A stretch of 15,629 nt of DNA from Devosia sp. (GTDB lineage: Bacteria; Pseudomonadota; Alphaproteobacteria; Rhizobiales; Devosiaceae), in NCBI GenBank assembly GCA_028290245.1, contig JAQGKG010000221.1, positions 1 through 15,629 of the forward strand. Direction: 5' to 3'. The position numbers were made by a program, and so were the translations under genes. Below the pieces are notes generated by a model. The model saw only the letters and a list, made by a program, of their open reading frames with translations, ran no database searches and had not been told where the DNA came from. Each line of letters begins with the position of its first letter. Within the stretch, counting starts at the first letter, position 1. Below, one piece after another: positions 12,420 through 15,629 of this stretch.

Positions 12420-14444
12420 CTATCGAATTGTGCGCAGTGCCTGTTTCAGCGGCAGCGGCGCATCGCCCAGCCGCTCGCGATACACCAGATAATTGCCCAG
12501 CACGCGCTTCACATAGGTCCGCGTTTCCTGAAAGGGGATCAGTTCCACCCAGATCACCGGGTCCACAATGTCGGTGCGCGGATCGCCATAGGCAGCGATC
12601 CATTTGTTGGCATTGCCCGGTCCGGCATTGTAGGCCGCTGCCGCCAGCACCAGCGAGCCGTCATAGCGTTCCAGCTGGGTGCCAAGATAAGTCGAGCCGA
12701 GCAGGGCGTTATAGGCGGGGTCGCTGACCAGCCGGCTGGGTGAGTAATCCACGCCCACCTTGGCGGCGACTTCCTTGGCGGTGCCGGGCATCAACTGCAT
12801 CAAGCCCCGCGCCCCGGCAGATGAAACAGCATCGACCTGAAACATCGATTCCTGCCGCATCACCGCATAGACCGCCGCCCGATCTGCCGCGAGTTCTGCT
12901 TCGGCGAGGCGCGAGTCTTTGGGAAAACTGAAGACATCGAGCGGCGTGCCACGCTGGTCAGCGATAGCAGCAATGGAAATGGCCACCTGATGCGCGCCGA
13001 TTTCCTCGGCCAGTCTAGCCGCCAGCAGCAGGTCGCCGCCATGGCTGAGCGTAGTACCGAAATGGCGTAGTAACGGTATCGCCAGCCGCGTCTGTCCATT
13101 GGCTGCCAGCAGCCGCACGGCCTTAACCACTGGCTTGGCGTTGAACAGCGTCTGGCTCGTGACGGCTTCGGGGAGGGGCCGAATGCCTACGCCGGCTCGA
13201 CCAAGTTCGGTCCGCGCCAACTGCCCATAATACACAGTGCTGAAGGCCGCAGCCTTTTCCAGCGCAGCGCGCGCCGCCTCGGAATCGCCGAGCGCGACGT
13301 CGGCTCGCGCCAGCCAATAATTGGCCTGGCTGACGCTGTCGGGCAGGGTGGTATGCTTGGTCAGCTCGGTGAAATGCTCGTGCGCCGCCTTGGCATCATC
13401 GAGGAACGACAGGGCGATCCACCCGGCCTGGAACAGCGCATCGACCATGCGGCCTTCCGGCCCGTTTTTATAGCCCGCGGCCGTGCGATAGGCGAGTTCG
13501 GGCTGGCCCGTATCAAGCAGCTTGCGCAGCAGCGCCCGCCGCTCAAACCACCACTCGTCAGCGTCCGGCAACGCCTCTGGTGTCTTGTCGAGCCAGGCGA
13601 CGGCGTCACTCCACAGCTCGAATTGCCGCGCCCGCTGCGCTCGCGAATAGATGTAGACCGGGTTGGTCCGCATGCTCGGATCGACCTTGTCGAGCAGCGC
13701 CTTGGCATCCGGAGCATTGCGCGATACCGCCGCCCGCGCCACCACCAGTGATCTCTGTGCTGCGGTCAGATGCGGCAACAGCCGCTCGCTGCCGCGCGCC
13801 CGGTCATGCATCATCAGATGTATCGCCCGCGCCCAATGTGCGTCACGATCCAGCAGGCTACCGAGCTTGTTGCTGACCTCGGCTTCCTGCGTCTCGGACA
13901 GGAAATTATCGATCCACAGGCTCTTGGTCAGGCTCGTTGCACGCTGCGTTTCCCCTTCGGCCAGCAAGGCCACGGCCAGCATGATCTTGCCATCCACCGA
14001 CCCCGGTGTCCTGCCATCAAAAGCCGCAACCACCGCCGGACTGGCCGCGTCTGCCCTGATCAGCGATTGCTCGATCCGCGTGCGATACAAACTCTCCGGC
14101 GCAAACTCCGGCGCATCCACCGCAAAACCCGCAATCGCCTGATAGCCAATCTTGCCGCTGTTGAACTGGATCGCCGCCCACTGAACGGTACGATGCTCCA
14201 CGGCGTCGGTCAGACTTGCCGCCTGCGCAAAAGCCGCCACCGCATCTCCATCGACCAACACTTTCAGTGCTGCGCGAAACTCCGCGCTGCCCTTGATGAT
14301 CGCAACAGGCGCAGCGACGCTCGGCGCAATGGAGCCGGTGGTCACCCTGTCGATCGCTTCATTGGCCGTCACAAGGAAGAGGGGGGCAAAGCTCGCCAGA
14401 CCCAAAACCGCTGCGATGACGCCTGCCCGAAAGCCTTGCTGCAT
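12420..14444 (-). CDS. slt: Soluble-type lytic murein transglycosylase (Slt70 family)
   Basis: Slt cleaves the MurNAc-GlcNAc bond of peptidoglycan in the periplasm, releasing 1,6-anhydromuropeptides. The 674-residue protein has an N-terminal signal or anchor (about 7-28), then a long alpha-superhelix with TPR-like helical pairs (about 50-510). A C-terminal GH23-type catalytic domain covers about 520-660. Catalytic Glu532 lies in VMRQESMF, followed by AGARGLMQLMPGTA (543-556), AAAYNAGPG (602-610) and the closing IPFQETRTYVKR (636-647). Length is close to E. coli Slt70 (645). The ATG has AGGACGG just upstream. It is divergent from dapA, with 251 bp between the slt and dapA start codons, an arrangement common in Hyphomicrobiales. 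Its 1,6-anhydro products feed recycling, which joins the murQ/nagA route at the other end of the window after import and kinase steps not encoded here. Confidence 0.93.
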   Translation of the reverse strand: MQQGFRAGVIAAVLGLASFAPLFLVTANEAIDRVTTGSIAPSVAAPVAIIKGSAEFRAALKVLVDGDAVAAFAQAASLTDAVEHRTVQWAAIQFNSGKIGYQAIAGFAVDAPEFAPESLYRTRIEQSLIRADAASPAVVAAFDGRTPGSVDGKIMLAVALLAEGETQRATSLTKSLWIDNFLSETQEAEVSNKLGSLLDRDAHWARAIHLMMHDRARGSERLLPHLTAAQRSLVVARAAVSRNAPDAKALLDKVDPSMRTNPVYIYSRAQRARQFELWSDAVAWLDKTPEALPDADEWWFERRALLRKLLDTGQPELAYRTAAGYKNGPEGRMVDALFQAGWIALSFLDDAKAAHEHFTELTKHTTLPDSVSQANYWLARADVALGDSEAARAALEKAAAFSTVYYGQLARTELGRAGVGIRPLPEAVTSQTLFNAKPVVKAVRLLAANGQTRLAIPLLRHFGTTLSHGGDLLLAARLAEEIGAHQVAISIAAIADQRGTPLDVFSFPKDSRLAEAELAADRAAVYAVMRQESMFQVDAVSSAGARGLMQLMPGTAKEVAAKVGVDYSPSRLVSDPAYNALLGSTYLGTQLERYDGSLVLAAAAYNAGPGNANKWIAAYGDPRTDIVDPVIWVELIPFQETRTYVKRVLGNYLVYRERLGDAPLPLKQALRTIR

Positions 14445-14478
14445 CTGCCGTCCTGCTGGTACGCGTCTACTAGATCCA

Positions 14479-14530
14479 GCAAGGTTGCCCCCATCCTTGC
14501 GGTTAACCCGACGTTACCCGGATTGGGTAA
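14479..14530. promoter_or_regulatory. Dense dyads and CtrA-like box upstream of slt
   Basis: GCAAGG (14479-14484) and CCTTGC (14495-14500) form an inverted repeat. Directly next to it are the palindrome GGTTAACC (14501-14508) and TTACCC (14514-14519) paired with GGGTAA (14525-14530). TTAA (14503-14506), 7 nt, then TTAC (14514-14517) differs by one base from the CtrA consensus TTAA-N7-TTAA. It lies about 60 bp from the slt start. Function is inferred only. Confidence 0.3.
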
Positions 14531-14579
14531 ACATCGCGTTGCCGCTGCACGGACCCTGCTGGTTTGGCGCAACAAAGCG

Positions 14580-14608
14580 TTGTGATGCGCCTCGATAAAA
14601 ACTATGAT
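14580..14608 (+). promoter_or_regulatory. Candidate dapA promoter
   Basis: TTGTGA (14580-14585), a 17-nt spacer and TATGAT (14603-14608; 5 of 6) make a good sigma-70-type match, giving a leader of about 80 nt. The imperfect direct repeats TGATGCGCC (14583-14591 and 14605-14613), 22 bp apart, overlap the -35 and -10. A small stem GCCAC/GTGGC (14651-14669) lies just before the dapA ribosome site. Confidence 0.45.
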
Positions 14609-14695
14609 GCGCCGCGTGAAAACGGCCTTCAAGCCGCTTTGTGACACTCCGCCACGACAAAACTGTGGCAATCCAGATTGAGGAATTTTCGGCAA

Positions 14696-15571
14696 ATGCT
14701 GCGAGGATCTATAACGGCGCTCATTACTCCCATGCTCAATGGGTCAGTCGATGAGAAAGCCTTCGCCAGCTTTGTCGAGTGGCAGATCGACCAGGGCACG
14801 CACGGGCTGGTGCCGGTCGGCACCACCGGCGAAAGCCCGACGGTCAGCCACGAAGAGCATCGCCGCGTCGTCGAAATCTGCGTCGAAGTGACCAACAAAC
14901 GCGTGCCGATCATTGCGGGCGCTGGGTCCAATTCGACGGCCGAAGCCGTGTCGCTGGCCCGCTTTGCCGAAGACACCGGCGCCGATGCCGTGCTTTCGGT
15001 CGTGCCCTATTATAACAAGCCCAACCAGGAGGGGCTGTTCCAGCACTTCTCGGCCGTGGCCAAGGCCGTCGGCATTCCGGTCATTCTCTACAGCGTGCCC
15101 GGCCGCACCATCGTCGATCTCACCGTCGACACCATCGCGCGCCTGCATGAGGCGCATTCCAATATCATCGGCGTCAAGGATGCCACCGGCAATCTCGAGC
15201 GCGCCACCATGCAGCGCCTCAAGCTGGGCCAGGATTTCATCCTGCTCTCCGGCGATGACAGCACCGCGCTCGGCTTCAACGCCCATGGCGGCCACGGCTG
15301 CATTTCGGTTACCGCAAACGTTGCGCCGCGCCTCTGCTCGCAGATGCAGGAACTGTCGCTAGCCGGCGATTTCGTCGGCGCCCGCGCCATCAACGACAAG
15401 CTGGCCTACCTGCACAAGGACCTGTTCATGGAGCCAAATCCGGCCCCGGCCAAGTATGTGGCCAACCGGCTCAACCTCTGCGCCAACGAGTTGCGCCTGC
15501 CGCTCACCCCGGTAACCAGGCCCACGGCGGACGCCATGGACTTTGCAATTGCCCACGCAGGTCTTATCTAA
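14696..15571 (+). CDS. dapA: 4-hydroxy-tetrahydrodipicolinate synthase DapA
   Basis: DapA condenses pyruvate with aspartate semialdehyde, the first committed step to meso-diaminopimelate (for peptidoglycan) and lysine. The 291-residue TIM barrel matches E. coli (292). Visible residues: the VGTTGESPTV motif with Thr43 and Thr44, PYYNKPNQEG with Tyr106, Tyr132 and Arg137 in LYSVPGRT, and Schiff-base Lys161 in GVKDATG. ATG at 14696 gives M-L-R-G-S-I-T-A-L-I-T-P, the usual family start, with GAGGA about 11 nt upstream. A TTG at 14678 would add six residues but overlaps that ribosome site, so it is less likely. smpB begins 6 nt after its stop. The gene is divergent from slt, so wall-precursor synthesis and wall cleavage are controlled from one intergenic region. 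Confidence 0.95.
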   Translation: MLRGSITALITPMLNGSVDEKAFASFVEWQIDQGTHGLVPVGTTGESPTVSHEEHRRVVEICVEVTNKRVPIIAGAGSNSTAEAVSLARFAEDTGADAVLSVVPYYNKPNQEGLFQHFSAVAKAVGIPVILYSVPGRTIVDLTVDTIARLHEAHSNIIGVKDATGNLERATMQRLKLGQDFILLSGDDSTALGFNAHGGHGCISVTANVAPRLCSQMQELSLAGDFVGARAINDKLAYLHKDLFMEPNPAPAKYVANRLNLCANELRLPLTPVTRPTADAMDFAIAHAGLI

Positions 15572-15577
15572 CCTCCT

Positions 15578-15629
15578 ATGGCCCCTAAAAACGACAAAGC
15601 AAAGAACGGTGTGATCAGCCACGGACTCG
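15578..15629 (+). CDS. smpB: SsrA-binding protein SmpB, first 17 codons (cut by window edge)
   Basis: The frame reads M-A-P-K-N-D-K-A-K-N-G-V-I-S-H-G-L and runs off the window. Short basic M-A-P-K starts are usual for SmpB in Hyphomicrobiales, and smpB commonly follows dapA there, so the call rests on start and position rather than on the tmRNA-binding fold. SmpB delivers tmRNA to stalled ribosomes. The start is 6 nt after the dapA stop. No purine-rich ribosome site precedes it; instead ACCTCCT stands just before the ATG. Translation probably depends on coupling to dapA. Confidence 0.7.
   Translation, partial: MAPKNDKAKNGVISHGL

Noticed and set aside
14531..14695. Lysine riboswitch in the dapA leader
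   Set aside because: Only short stems are visible. The leader is too short for the large conserved lysine aptamer, and I see none of its conserved elements.

Overview
The window looks like chromosomal DNA of an alphaproteobacterium of the order Hyphomicrobiales (Rhizobiales), possibly close to Devosia. This is inferred from three things: the slt / dapA / smpB neighbourhood at the right end, a Porin_2-type outer-membrane porin with the family's VCD...C..ISG start, and an alphaproteobacterial helix-hairpin-helix tail domain. No database search was run. Coding DNA is GC-rich and mostly uses C/G-ending codons; the porin is the exception. No rRNA, tRNA, CRISPR array, transposase or phage gene is visible.

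Left region (1-453): an uncertain gene end, then a cluster of GC-rich palindromes resembling REP/MITE-type intergenic repeats.

Amino-sugar region (454-4949): murQ reads leftward. Reading rightward from the shared intergenic region is a tight four-gene operon: a GntR/HutC regulator, an unknown small secreted protein, a double-SIS isomerase/deaminase (NagB-II type) and nagA. Overlaps of 4 bp, a 1-bp gap and another 4-bp overlap bind the four genes together. The enzymes form one route: MurNAc-6-P to GlcNAc-6-P (MurQ), to GlcN-6-P (NagA), to Fru-6-P (NagB-II). That is the lower part of peptidoglycan recycling or amino-sugar use. Both promoters carry TGGTAT-type direct repeats with the same 11-bp period, a good candidate operator for the regulator. 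A short-chain dehydrogenase follows in convergent orientation, with its stop interlocked with that of nagA.

Envelope region (5690-11426): a 443-bp intergenic region with no gene leads to a highly expressed porin and a strong intrinsic terminator. After another structured intergenic region comes an apparent three-gene unit: a 976-residue, membrane-anchored OmpA-domain protein with six diverged tandem repeats, a 37-residue membrane protein, and a membrane-anchored protein with a C-terminal helix-hairpin-helix domain. This unit is the best candidate here for an undescribed system. It would join peptidoglycan binding, the inner membrane and a cytoplasmic HhH domain.

Right region (11423-15629): an alpha/beta-hydrolase-fold protein that appears to have lost its catalytic Ser and His lies downstream of a soluble-type lytic transglycosylase (slt), both leftward. 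Divergent from slt are dapA and the first codons of smpB. Much of the window therefore concerns cell-wall synthesis (dapA), turnover (slt), recycling (murQ/nagA/nagB-II) and attachment (the OmpA-domain protein).
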